The notes beneath the pieces were generated by a model. The model was not told the DNA's origin, searched no databases, and saw nothing but the letters and a program-made list of their open reading frames with translations. Below, one piece after another: positions 55,276-63,755 of a DNA stretch of 64,000 bases. The stretch lies in NCBI GenBank assembly GCA_039822785.1, contig JBCBMO010000006.1, positions 62,001 to 126,000 of the forward strand, read 5' to 3'. Within the stretch, counting starts at the first letter, position 1; the number at the start of each line of letters is the position of its first letter. The position numbers and the translations under genes were made by a program. Source of the stretch: Thermohalobaculum sp039822785 (GTDB taxonomy: Bacteria > Pseudomonadota > Alphaproteobacteria > Rhodobacterales > Rhodobacteraceae).

Positions 55276-55896
55276 TTAGTTCTTCGCGTAGTACTCGACC
55301 ACGAGGTTCGGCTCCATCACCACCGGATAGGGGACCTCCGACAGGGTCGGCACGCGCACCAGGCTGGCCGTGCCCTTCTGATAGTCGACCTCAAGGTATT
55401 CCGGCACGTCGCGCTCACCCGACTGGGAGGCCTCGATCACCAGCGCCATGCCCTTGGCCTTGTCGCCCAGCGTGATCACATCGCCCGGCTTCACAACCAT
55501 CGAGGGGACGTTGGCCTTCTTGCCGTTGAGCTGCACGTGGCCATGGTTCACGAACTGCCGGGCGGCAAAGACGGTCGGCACGAACTTCGAGCGGTAGACC
55601 ACCGCGTCGAGGCGCTGCTCCAGCAGGCCGATCAGGATGTCGCCGGTGTCGCCGCGGCGACGCTCGGCCTCGGAGTAGATGCGGCGGAACTGCTTCTCGG
55701 TCAGGTCGCCGTAGTAGCCCTTCAGCTTCTGCTTGGCGCGCAGCTGCAGGCCGAAGTCGGACATCTTGCCCTTGCGGCGCTGGCCGTGCTGGCCGGGGCC
55801 GTACTCGCGGCGGTTCACCGGGGACTTCGGGCGGCCCCAGATGTTCTCGCCCATACGGCGGTCGATTTTGTGCTTGGCGGACGTGCGCTTGGTCAC
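55276..55896 (-). CDS. rpsD: Small ribosomal subunit protein S4
   Basis: The 206-residue S4 protein, a primary 16S rRNA binder that starts 30S assembly. The N-terminus MTKRTSAKHKIDRRMGENIW, the segment GPGQHGQRRKGKMSDFG and the S4 RNA-binding domain RLDAVVYRSKFVPTVFAARQ are characteristic. It belongs to the form without a zinc knuckle. The start is GTG, with GAGAGAGG upstream. It is transcribed alone, not with the alpha operon, as in many alphaproteobacteria. Confidence 0.98.
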   Translation of the reverse strand: MTKRTSAKHKIDRRMGENIWGRPKSPVNRREYGPGQHGQRRKGKMSDFGLQLRAKQKLKGYYGDLTEKQFRRIYSEAERRRGDTGDILIGLLEQRLDAVVYRSKFVPTVFAARQFVNHGHVQLNGKKANVPSMVVKPGDVITLGDKAKGMALVIEASQSGERDVPEYLEVDYQKGTASLVRVPTLSEVPYPVVMEPNLVVEYYAKN

Positions 55897-56122
55897 GGCC
55901 TCTCTCCTTCGCTCAATGTCATGGCGCCTTCCTCTCCCCGACCGCTCGGTGGTCAGGGCGACAGGATCCCGCTTGCGCGGCCCACAGGCACCCAGATACG
56001 CGCCCTAACGAACGCGAGGTGGGCTGATGGCGCAAAAGGCCGGTCGCTGTCAACCGCGGGCGCCCGGCCCCGGTCCCTCGCCGATGGGGATTTCACTGCT
56101 GACCTTCGCGCGCCTGACGAGG

Positions 56123-56860
56123 TCACCGTCCGCCGGCGATATCCAGGATGCTCCCGGTGACGTAGGACGCCTCCGGGCCCAGCAGCCATAGGATTGCGGC
56201 CGCCACCTCCTCCGCGGTGCCCGCCCTGCCGAGCGGGGTCCCGGCGCCCAGGCGCGCTGCGCGGTCCGGCTGACCGCCGCTGGCATGGATCTCGGTGTCG
56301 ATGAGGCCCGGGCGGACGGCGTTCACGCGTACCTCCGGCGCCAGCTCCCGCGACAGCCCGATCGTCAGGGTGTCGAGCGCGCCCTTCGTCGCCGCGTAGT
56401 CGACATACTCGTTCGCGGACCCAAGGCGGGCGGCCGATGAGGAGACGAAGATGACCGATCCTCCACCCCTGCGGGGCAAGCGACGCGCCGCCTCCCGCGC
56501 CGTCAGCAGGGCGCCGAGGAGATTGGTCTCCACCATGCCCCGAAGGCGAGTGATGTCCATCTGCGCGAGTGGCAGCGGGGGCCCGACGATACCGGCATTC
56601 ACCACGACGGCGGAGACGGAGCCGAAAGCAGCCTCCGCGTGATCGAAGAGCGCCGCCACGTCGCGTTCTTCGATCACGCTTCCCGCGACCGCCACTGCCT
56701 CTGCGCCCGTGCGGCGGATCTCCTCCAGCGTGGCCTGGGCGGCGGCTTCGTTGCCGCGATACCCGATCGCCACGTTCCAGCCCGCCCGCGCTGCCGCAAG
56801 CGCGGTGGCCCGCCCGATCCCGCGCGAGCCGCCGGTGATGACGACGGTCGGTCGCGCCAA
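56123..56860 (-). CDS. SDR family oxidoreductase
   Basis: A short-chain dehydrogenase/reductase of 245 residues from the TTG at 56860. The NAD(P) motif is TGGSRGIG near the N-terminus, NAG follows strand four (VVVNAGIVG), Ser lies in FVSSSAARLG, and the catalytic Tyr-Lys pair is YAATK. The C-terminal VTGSILDIAGG is typical. A longer frame to 56923 would overlap the acyl-CoA synthetase end with low-complexity residues, so I prefer the TTG, which lies four bases past that gene's stop and after AGGG. The substrate is unknown; coupling suggests a role with the synthetase. Confidence 0.9.
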   Translation of the reverse strand: MARPTVVITGGSRGIGRATALAAARAGWNVAIGYRGNEAAAQATLEEIRRTGAEAVAVAGSVIEERDVAALFDHAEAAFGSVSAVVVNAGIVGPPLPLAQMDITRLRGMVETNLLGALLTAREAARRLPRRGGGSVIFVSSSAARLGSANEYVDYAATKGALDTLTIGLSRELAPEVRVNAVRPGLIDTEIHASGGQPDRAARLGAGTPLGRAGTAEEVAAAILWLLGPEASYVTGSILDIAGGR

Positions 56861-56864
56861 GCCC

Positions 56865-58796
56865 TTACCCTGCGCGGCGCCAGGGGCGGGGGAAGCCGCC
56901 GAGGACTTGGTCCATCGCGGCATCGTCGGTGCCGGGGTCGCGCGGGCGCACCTCGGCCACCATGCCCAGCTTGCGGTCGTCGTAGACGCTCACGTCCGCC
57001 TCGATCCCCGCCTCGGCCAGGGCCCGCTCGTAGGTCCGCGCGATCGCGCTCTTGCGCAGATCGGGCTTGAAGACCTTGCCAACGGCGGTCTTGGGCAGCT
57101 CCTGCAGGATCTCGATGTACTTCGGCACCGCCGCGCGTTCGGTGATCTCCTCCCGGGCGAAGGCCTCCAGCGCCTCCATGGTCACTTCGGCCCCGTCGGC
57201 AAGCTCGACATAGACCGCCGGCACCTCGCCCGCATGCGCATCGGGCTGGCCGATGGCGCCCGCGAAGACCACGGCGGGGTGCTTGCACATCGCCTCCTCG
57301 ATCGTCGCGGGGTCGATGTTGTGCCCGCCGCGGATGATCAGATCCTTGGCGCGCCCGGTGATCCACAGGTATCCGTCGGCGTCCATGCGGCCGAGGTCGC
57401 CGGTGCGCAACCAACGCCCCTGCACCCCGTCGCCCTCGGCGAAGAGCGCGGCGTTCAGCACGGGGTCGCTGTAGCCCGGGAACACGCCGGGGCCCTGCAC
57501 GCAGATCTCGCCCACCTCGTCGATATCGCAGACCTTGAGGATGCCGCCCGCGCCGTCGGTCTGCAGGATCTTGGTATGGGTATAGGGGATCGGCAGGCCG
57601 ACCGAGCCGATCTTCTGCGCGCCGTCCGGCGGGTTGACCGAGACCAGGCAGGTGGCCTCGGTCATGCCATAGCCCTCGAGGATCTTGACCCCCGTCGCCG
57701 CCTCGAACCGCTTGAAGAGCTCCACCGGCATGGGCGCCGAGCCGCAGATCGCGAACTTCAGCGTCGAGACATCGTGATTGACTTGGCGCTGCATGAGGGC
57801 GGAGGCGGCGGTCGGCACCATGACCATGAAGGTCACGCCCCAGCGCTCGATCAGCGCCCAGAAGTTGTCCATCACCCCGTCGCCGCGATAGCCGGCCGGG
57901 GTCGGCAGCACCAGATGCGCGCCGGAGGCAAGGACCGTCATCAGCACCGGATAGGCCGCCAGAACGTGGAACAGCGGCAGCGGGCAGATCAGCACGTCGT
58001 CGGACTGGATCACCGCCAGCGCGGTCAGCCGACCATTGTAGATCATCCCCCGCTGAGTGTGCCGCGCCAGCTTCGGGTGCCCCGTGGTGCCCCCGGTGTG
58101 GAACATGCCGGCGACCTTGTCCGGGTCGGCCTCCGGCTGAAAGCCCAGGGTCGTGCTCTCCTTCGCCCGCTCCTCGGTGAAATCGAGGACCTGGGCCTCG
58201 TGGGGCCGGGGGCATTTGGGCCGCAGGAACGGCACCAGCCATTTGATCGGCGGCGTCAGGTAGCGGGCGAGATCGACCTCCAGCACCGTGGTGACACCGG
58301 GCGCCTCGGCCAGCGCGGCGTGGACCTTTTGCGCGATGTCGACCTTGGGCAGGGGTTTCATCGTCACGACCACCTTGGCGCCCGTCTCGCGCAGGATGCC
58401 GGCGATCTGGCTTGCCTCCAGCATCGGGTTGACCGGGCAGACCACGCCGGCGGTCAGCCCGCCTAGCAGCGCCATCACCGTCTCGTTCGCATTGGGCAAC
58501 AGGTAGGCGACCCGATCCTCCGGCCCGATGCCAAGGCGCCGGAACAGGTTCGCCGTGCGGTTCACCTCCGCCAGCAGGGTCGCGAAGTCCAACGTCTCGG
58601 CCGGGTCCTTGGGGCCGCTCTTGAGCTGGAAGCTGACCGCCGGCGCCGTCGGCAGCCGTGCCGCGGTCTCCGCCAGCATCTCGTGCACCGATCCCGCGAT
58701 CCAGCGCCCGTCGATGGGCGTCGCCTCGATGCGGGTATTGTCCTCGCCGCTCGCCCAGTGCAGGCGCCCCTCGCCCGCGCTTCCGTCATGCGCCAT
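56865..58796 (-). CDS. AMP-dependent acyl-CoA synthetase
   Basis: A 643-residue member of the ANL superfamily that activates a carboxylic acid to its CoA thioester via an acyl-adenylate. Motifs: phosphate loop FHTGGTTGHPKLA, the aromatic-site region EGYGMTEATC, the hinge block LRTGDLGRMDADGYLWITGR, and the C-terminal catalytic Lys in ELPKTAVGKVFK. It resembles long-chain or aryl acyl-CoA synthetases; the acid is unknown. GGGAGG lies upstream of the ATG at 58796; a longer frame is unlikely. An SDR gene follows four bases after the stop. Confidence 0.93.
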   Translation of the reverse strand: MAHDGSAGEGRLHWASGEDNTRIEATPIDGRWIAGSVHEMLAETAARLPTAPAVSFQLKSGPKDPAETLDFATLLAEVNRTANLFRRLGIGPEDRVAYLLPNANETVMALLGGLTAGVVCPVNPMLEASQIAGILRETGAKVVVTMKPLPKVDIAQKVHAALAEAPGVTTVLEVDLARYLTPPIKWLVPFLRPKCPRPHEAQVLDFTEERAKESTTLGFQPEADPDKVAGMFHTGGTTGHPKLARHTQRGMIYNGRLTALAVIQSDDVLICPLPLFHVLAAYPVLMTVLASGAHLVLPTPAGYRGDGVMDNFWALIERWGVTFMVMVPTAASALMQRQVNHDVSTLKFAICGSAPMPVELFKRFEAATGVKILEGYGMTEATCLVSVNPPDGAQKIGSVGLPIPYTHTKILQTDGAGGILKVCDIDEVGEICVQGPGVFPGYSDPVLNAALFAEGDGVQGRWLRTGDLGRMDADGYLWITGRAKDLIIRGGHNIDPATIEEAMCKHPAVVFAGAIGQPDAHAGEVPAVYVELADGAEVTMEALEAFAREEITERAAVPKYIEILQELPKTAVGKVFKPDLRKSAIARTYERALAEAGIEADVSVYDDRKLGMVAEVRPRDPGTDDAAMDQVLGGFPRPWRRAG

Positions 58797-58887
58797 GCCG
58801 TCCTCCCTGTCCCCAAGGCCCTGGTGGGCACCGGCCGGCGTCTCCCCCCGGCCACGGCGCCCCACCGCCTTACGGTTTCCTATCTAT

Positions 58888-58905
58888 TGTCTTGCCGCTG
58901 CGACA
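58888..58905. promoter_or_regulatory. PpsR-like palindrome in the acyl-CoA synthetase / zinc-ribbon gap
   Basis: TGTC-N10-GACA, the same pattern as the site before bchE, lies in the divergent gap between the acyl-CoA synthetase and zinc-ribbon genes. A match this short is expected about once by chance in a window this long, so it is only a candidate. Confidence 0.25.
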
Positions 58906-58955
58906 GAAGTCCGCGGTAAAGCTTCGATAAATGGATGCCGGTGAGGGAGACAAGG

Positions 58956-59306
58956 ATGTCGACACGTCATCGGGCCCGCCATGGGCGGCCTGAGCGGCTA
59001 CTGACCTGCTGTTTCTGCGGCGCGCGGTCGATCCTGCCGGCCGGGCGCACCGAGCGCGCGCGCCTGGTCTGCCACGGCTGCGGGGCCCCCATCAGCGCGA
59101 TCGAGGTGCTCGAGCCCTCCGGCAAGCGCAAGAAATCGAAGAAGGGCGCCCCGGTGCCCCACCCGGCGGAGCGGCGCGGCGACCACCTCGACAAGGATCG
59201 CCCCGTCCGGCGCAAGAAGGGCAAGCGCCGCAAGATGGGATGGGACGACCGGCTGGAGCGGTTCTGGGACAAGCTCGAAGACGCCGTCGAGGACATCTTC
59301 GACTGA
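58956..59306 (+). CDS. Small zinc-ribbon protein
   Basis: A 116-residue protein. Cysteine pairs CCFCGA (about residue 18-23) and CHGCGAP (about 39-45) form a probable zinc ribbon. A very basic linker follows (GKRKKSKKGAPV and RRKKGKRRKMGWDD) and the protein ends in an acidic amphipathic helix (RFWDKLEDAVEDIFD). The layout suggests nucleic-acid or ribosome binding through the basic part. GGGAG lies seven bases before the ATG at 58956, so I prefer it to an ATG 21 bases upstream. I recall similar unnamed proteins in Rhodobacterales. Confidence 0.8.
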   Translation: MSTRHRARHGRPERLLTCCFCGARSILPAGRTERARLVCHGCGAPISAIEVLEPSGKRKKSKKGAPVPHPAERRGDHLDKDRPVRRKKGKRRKMGWDDRLERFWDKLEDAVEDIFD

Positions 59307-59392
59307 CCGCCTGCTTCTCTCGCCCCTCACCGCCGTTCGGCCCCGCTCGCACGGGTCGGCGTCGCGGTCTGCATCTTGTCCCAGGCTGGGCG

Positions 59393-61252
59393 CTACTCCG
59401 CCGCCAGTCCCTCGGTGAACTGCAGGCGGGCGAGGCGGGCATAGAGGCCATCGCGGGCCACCAGGTCGTCGTGGGTGCCCTGGTCGATCAGGCGGCCATC
59501 CTCCAGCACCAGGATCCGGTCGGCGCGCTTCACCGTGGCCAGGCGATGGGCGATGGCCAGGGTCGTACGCCCCGCACTCAGCCGCTCCACTGCCGCCTGC
59601 ACGGCGCGCTCGCTCTCGGCATCCAGGGCCGAGGTCGCCTCGTCCAGCAGCAGCACCGGCGCATCGCGCAGGATCGCACGGGCGATGGCGATGCGCTGCT
59701 TCTGCCCGCCCGAGAGCAGCACGCCGCGCTCGCCGAGCCAGCTCTCGTAGCCCTCCGGCAGGGCCTCGATGAAGCCCGCCGCCGCCGCGGCCTCCGCCGC
59801 CGCCTCGATCTCCGCATCCGTGGCCTCGGGCCGGCCAAAGCGGATATTGGCCCGCACGCTGTCGGCGAAGATCACCGGCTCCTGCGGGACGACGGCGATC
59901 TGGCGGCGCAGCGCCGTCAGGCTCATGTCGCGCACCGGCACACCGTCGAGCAGGATCCGCCCGCCATTGGGGTCGTAGAAGCGCATCAGGAGCTGCAGCG
60001 CGGTGGTCTTGCCGGCGCCGGAGGGGCCGACAAGCGCCAAGGTCTCCCCCGGCGCGGCGCGAAAACTGACCCCGTCCATGGCCGCGATCCCGGGGCGGGC
60101 GGGATAGGCGAAGCGCACCGCCTCGAAGACGATCTCGCCGCGCCCGCGCGCCATGGGCGTCACGGCCCCAGCGGCCGCAGGCACGCCGGCGTCCCCAAGG
60201 TCCTCCCCAAGGTCCTCAACCGGGGAGGTCATCGCGAGCAGTTCTGCCAGCCGCTCCGTCGCGCCGGCGGCGCGCTGCAGCTCGCCCCAGACCTCGGACA
60301 GCGCGCCGACCGCGCCGGCGGTGAAGACCGCGAACAGCACGAACTGCGCCATGTCGCCGGGGGTCATGGTCCCTGAGATCACGTCGCGCGCGCCGATCCA
60401 GATCACGCCCACGACGCCGGCGAAGACGAAGAAGATCACCAGCACCGTCAGCCAGGACCGTGCCACCAGCCGATCCCGCGCCGCCTGGAAGGCACTCTCG
60501 ACGCGCCCGGCAAAGACCTCCTTGGCCACCCCTTCATAGGTGTTGGCCTGCACCGTCTGGGCGGCCTGCAGCATCTCGTTGGCATGGCTCGCCGCATCGG
60601 CCAGCTTGTCCTGGCTGAGCCGGCTCAGCTTGCGCACCTTGCGCCCCAGGAACAGGATCGGGAACACCACCGTCGGCACGATGAGCAGGGTCATGAGCGT
60701 CAGCTTCGGCGAGGTGACGAGCAGCGCGATGATCCCGCCGATCAAGAGCAGCGTGTTGCGCAGCGCGATCGAGACCGTAGAGCCCACCACCGACTGAATC
60801 ACGGTGGTATCGGCGGTCAGCCGCGTCACCACCTCGGTCGTCATGACCTTCTCATAGAACCCGGGGCTCATGGTCACGACATGCGAGAACACCGCCCGGC
60901 GGACGTCCGCCACCACCCGCTCGCCCAGCCAGGAAACCAGGTAAAACCGCAGCGCCGTCGCCGCCGCCAGGGCCGCCGCCACGGCGATCAGTGACAGGAA
61001 GTACTCATCGATCAGCGCGAATTCCTTGGCGTCGATGACGTCGATCACCCGGCCGAAGGCGACCGGCACTGCCAGGGTGAAGGCAGCCGCCGAGACAAGC
61101 GCCAGCGAAACGAGAATGATGCGCGCCCGATAGGGCCGCAGGAAGGGCAACAGACCCTTAAGCGGCGAGAGCTTTCGCGACTTCGCGCGCTCCTCCGTCT
61201 TGGTGCCGCCTGCTGGCCCGGCTTTGGGCGCCGTCTGCTCGGCTTTCGCCAC
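59393..61252 (-). CDS. ABC exporter, fused membrane and ATPase domains (MsbA/multidrug type)
   Basis: A 619-residue half-transporter that should dimerise. Residues 30-340 hold six membrane helices with PVAFGRVIDVID and LGERVVADVRRAVFSHVV. The ATPase domain (about 370-610) has Walker A GPSGAGKT, the Q-loop VPQEPVIFADSV, signature LLSGGQKQR, Walker B VLLLDEATSALD and the H-loop AIAHRLATVK. It resembles the alphaproteobacterial exporter labelled ABC transporter ATP-binding/permease near MsbA and multidrug pumps; the cargo (lipid or drug) is not evident. The start is a GTG with AAAGG upstream. Confidence 0.93.
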   Translation of the reverse strand: MAKAEQTAPKAGPAGGTKTEERAKSRKLSPLKGLLPFLRPYRARIILVSLALVSAAAFTLAVPVAFGRVIDVIDAKEFALIDEYFLSLIAVAAALAAATALRFYLVSWLGERVVADVRRAVFSHVVTMSPGFYEKVMTTEVVTRLTADTTVIQSVVGSTVSIALRNTLLLIGGIIALLVTSPKLTLMTLLIVPTVVFPILFLGRKVRKLSRLSQDKLADAASHANEMLQAAQTVQANTYEGVAKEVFAGRVESAFQAARDRLVARSWLTVLVIFFVFAGVVGVIWIGARDVISGTMTPGDMAQFVLFAVFTAGAVGALSEVWGELQRAAGATERLAELLAMTSPVEDLGEDLGDAGVPAAAGAVTPMARGRGEIVFEAVRFAYPARPGIAAMDGVSFRAAPGETLALVGPSGAGKTTALQLLMRFYDPNGGRILLDGVPVRDMSLTALRRQIAVVPQEPVIFADSVRANIRFGRPEATDAEIEAAAEAAAAAGFIEALPEGYESWLGERGVLLSGGQKQRIAIARAILRDAPVLLLDEATSALDAESERAVQAAVERLSAGRTTLAIAHRLATVKRADRILVLEDGRLIDQGTHDDLVARDGLYARLARLQFTEGLAAE

Positions 61253-61398
61253 GCCTTTGATCCTTCATTCGCAACCTTTTGCCAGTTAGCAACGATCGCA
61301 AGCCTGCGGCAAGAAGGGCGCCCGCGACCCACCGCCACGACGGTCCTTCGCGGTGGGAGCGATGGGCGTGGGCGTGCTGCGCGCCGGGCGAGACCGCG

Positions 61399-62025
61399 CT
61401 AGAAGCGATAGGCGACGCCCAGGCTGACCGATGTCTCGACCGGGTCGACCGTCAGGGTGTCGGCGCCACTGCGGTAACGCCGCTCCTGCAACAGGCTGCG
61501 CCGCGCCTCGGCGCGCAGGATCACATCCTCGGCCATGGTCACGGCCAGGCCACCGCCGATGCTGGGCCCGCCGGCGATGTCGGTGAAGCGGCTGCCCGCG
61601 CCATCGGCCCGGAAGATCACACCGCGATAGCCGGCGCGGCCATAGACCAGGACCCGCTCTTCGATCACCACGCCGCCGATCACGCTGGCGCCGACCGACG
61701 CACGCGCCTCGATCTCCATGACCCCTCCGGCGGTCAGGCCATCGTCGCTGCCGGTGCGATAGTTGCCCTCCGCCTCCACCGCCCCCAGGAACGGTCCGTT
61801 GCGCACTGCGTAGCCGGCGAAGAGCCCGGCCTCGGCACCGTCGATGTCCAGGCCGGTGGCGGGCTGTCCGGACAGCGCGAGATCAGCCTCGGTCATCGCA
61901 TAGCCGACGGCCGCCCCGACGTAGGGTCCGGCGAAGGCCGTGCGCGGCCCCTCGGCCCCATCGGCAACCGCGGCAGCGGGTATGGCGAGAACGGCGGTAA
62001 GCGCTGCGATGATGGCTCGGTGCAT
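61399..62025 (-). CDS. Outer-membrane beta-barrel protein (8-strand, OmpA/Omp25-like)
   Basis: A 208-residue outer-membrane protein. A signal peptide (MHRAIIAALTAVLAIPAAA, cleavage near residue 22) is followed by beta-alternating strands such as AGPYVGAAVGYAMTE, AGLFAGYAVRNGPFLGAVE, VYGRAGYRGVIF and SVSLGVAYRF. It ends in Phe, the signal recognised by the Bam machine. It resembles the Omp25/Omp31 porin-like family. The ATG at 62025 follows GGGGAT; a longer frame is unlikely. It lies downstream of a 396-base divergent gap. Confidence 0.87.
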   Translation of the reverse strand: MHRAIIAALTAVLAIPAAAVADGAEGPRTAFAGPYVGAAVGYAMTEADLALSGQPATGLDIDGAEAGLFAGYAVRNGPFLGAVEAEGNYRTGSDDGLTAGGVMEIEARASVGASVIGGVVIEERVLVYGRAGYRGVIFRADGAGSRFTDIAGGPSIGGGLAVTMAEDVILRAEARRSLLQERRYRSGADTLTVDPVETSVSLGVAYRF

Positions 62026-62421
62026 CGTGATCCCCGGTCGAAGCAAAAGCTCGATGGTCGAGTTCTTCGACCGGGTCACAGCCGCGACGTCCCTGCGCCG
62101 CCTGCGTTAGCGATCTGCTAACCGAAAGGCGGGCAAATCGCGCGTCCGAATGCAGGAATCTGCGGGAGGATCCGTCTCAATTCGGGAAATTGCGATCTCC
62201 GGGCCCCGCGTTCACCAACGCGAAACCGGCCCAAAACCGGTCCTGTCTGTCGAATCGCGGGCGGCAGGCGCATCCCGCGACACACCACACTCCAGCCGCG
62301 ACGGGGTCGAGTCGCTCGATCTCGCCGCTGCGCGGCGTCGCTGCTGACCACTTGGCCCCCAGTCCGGCAGAAGTCCCGCAGAAGGCCCCGCTCCCGCAGA
62401 CGGCCCCCGCAGAAGGCCCCC
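62026..62421. other. Divergent intergenic region with a palindrome
   Basis: A 396-base gap between the divergent outer-membrane protein and MFS genes. I see no convincing gene. GTTAGC-GATCT-GCTAAC (62106-62122) is a perfect 6-base inverted repeat with the spacing of a regulator site, about 80 bases upstream of the outer-membrane protein gene. The right end carries the short direct repeats listed separately. Confidence 0.5.
62364..62420 (+). repeat. 15-base direct repeats abutting the MFS start codon
   Basis: CCCGCAGAAGGCCCC occurs at 62375-62389 and again at 62406-62420, with a one-mismatch copy between (62393-62407) and a weaker one at 62364-62377. The last copy ends two bases before the ATG and supplies its AAGG, so copy number could affect translation. 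Confidence 0.7.
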
Positions 62422-63753
62422 ATGACGACCATCCTCTCCTTCGCCGCGCTCTTCGCCTCGATCTTCCTGGTGCAGCTCGGCTCGGGCTCGCTCGGCCCGC
62501 TCGACGTGCTGGCGGCCGATGTGCGGGGCTTCTCGGCGCGCGAGATCGGGCTTATGGGCTCGGCCCATTTCGCGGGCTTCCTGCTCGGCTGCTTCCTTGC
62601 CCCAAGGCTGATCGGCACGGTCGGACACAGCCGCGTCTTCGCCGCCGCCGCCGCCATCGGCGCGGTGGGCGCGCTCATGCACCCGGTGCTGGAGGGGCCG
62701 TACCTTTGGGCGGGGCTGAGGGTGCTGACGGGCATCGCCATCGCCGCCGCCTATACGGTGATCGAGAGCTGGCTGCAGGCGAAGACCCAGAACCACAATC
62801 GCGGCCGGGTCTATGGCGTCTTTCGCGTCGTCGACCTGGTGGGTCAGATCACGGCGCAAGGCATGATCGCGGTGCTCGATCCGGCCTCTTACGCCGCCTA
62901 CAACATCGTCGCGATGTTCTGCTGTCTGTGCCTGCTGCCGCTCGCCCTGTCGCGCCGGGCAGCCCCAGTCACACCGTCGGCCCCGCGTCTGCGCCCGCTC
63001 GCCGCCTGGCGGCTGTCGCCCACCGCCATGCTGGGGGTGATCGTGGCCGCCCTCTCGGCCTCGGCGTTTCGGATGATCGGCCCGGTCTATGGGCTGGAGA
63101 AGGGGTTGGATCAGACCGGCATCGCGCTCTTTCTGTCGGCAGCACTGGTCGGCGGGGTCTCCGCGCAGATCCCCATCGGCTGGCTCGCGGACCGCATCGA
63201 CCGGCGCCGGGTGCTGATGGCGGTCTCGCTCGCCGCCGTCGTTGCCTGTGTGGTGCTGTCCCGCGCCGTCCCCGCCGACGCGCCCACCGCGATCTACGCC
63301 GGCGCCTTTCTCTTCGGCATGACCGCCTTTCCGATCTATTCGCTCGCCGCGACCTACGCCAACGACTACGCGCCGGCGGACTTCGTGGTCGACCTCAACG
63401 CCTCGCTGATCTTCTACTTCTCGGTGGGGGCCATCGCGGCGCCGCTGCTGGCGGCCGAGCTCATCGCGCTCTTCGGCCCCGGCGCGATGTTCGACCTGAT
63501 TGCGCTGGGGCATCTTTCGCTCATCGGCTTCGCGCTCTATCGTGCGACCCGGCGGCCGGGGGCCCAGCCCGCGGCGCCCTACGCCTACATCCCGCGCACC
63601 TCCATGGTGCTCGCCCGCCTGTTCCGCACCAAGGGGTCCGAGGAGAGCGGCCCCGAGAGCGGAGAACCACCAGACGCCGTCCGACAGGGCGCAGAGAGAC
63701 CCGAGAGCGCCCCACCACCGCATCCGGGCGCGACAGCCAAGACGAGGACCTGA
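62422..63753 (+). CDS. MFS transporter (YcaD-like)
   Basis: A 443-residue major facilitator with about 12 helices from residue 5 to 385. The segment FSAREIGLMGSAHFAGFLLG and the loop GWLADRIDRRRVLM carry the family's signature between helices two-three and eight-nine. The segment TVIESWLQAKTQNHNRGRVY is typical of the YcaD group of exporters. The last 60 residues are a polar Pro/Ser/Glu-rich tail. The only visible ribosome site is AAGG in the upstream direct repeat. The GST gene follows by two bases. Confidence 0.9.
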   Translation: MTTILSFAALFASIFLVQLGSGSLGPLDVLAADVRGFSAREIGLMGSAHFAGFLLGCFLAPRLIGTVGHSRVFAAAAAIGAVGALMHPVLEGPYLWAGLRVLTGIAIAAAYTVIESWLQAKTQNHNRGRVYGVFRVVDLVGQITAQGMIAVLDPASYAAYNIVAMFCCLCLLPLALSRRAAPVTPSAPRLRPLAAWRLSPTAMLGVIVAALSASAFRMIGPVYGLEKGLDQTGIALFLSAALVGGVSAQIPIGWLADRIDRRRVLMAVSLAAVVACVVLSRAVPADAPTAIYAGAFLFGMTAFPIYSLAATYANDYAPADFVVDLNASLIFYFSVGAIAAPLLAAELIALFGPGAMFDLIALGHLSLIGFALYRATRRPGAQPAAPYAYIPRTSMVLARLFRTKGSEESGPESGEPPDAVRQGAERPESAPPPHPGATAKTRT

Positions 63754-63755
63754 CC

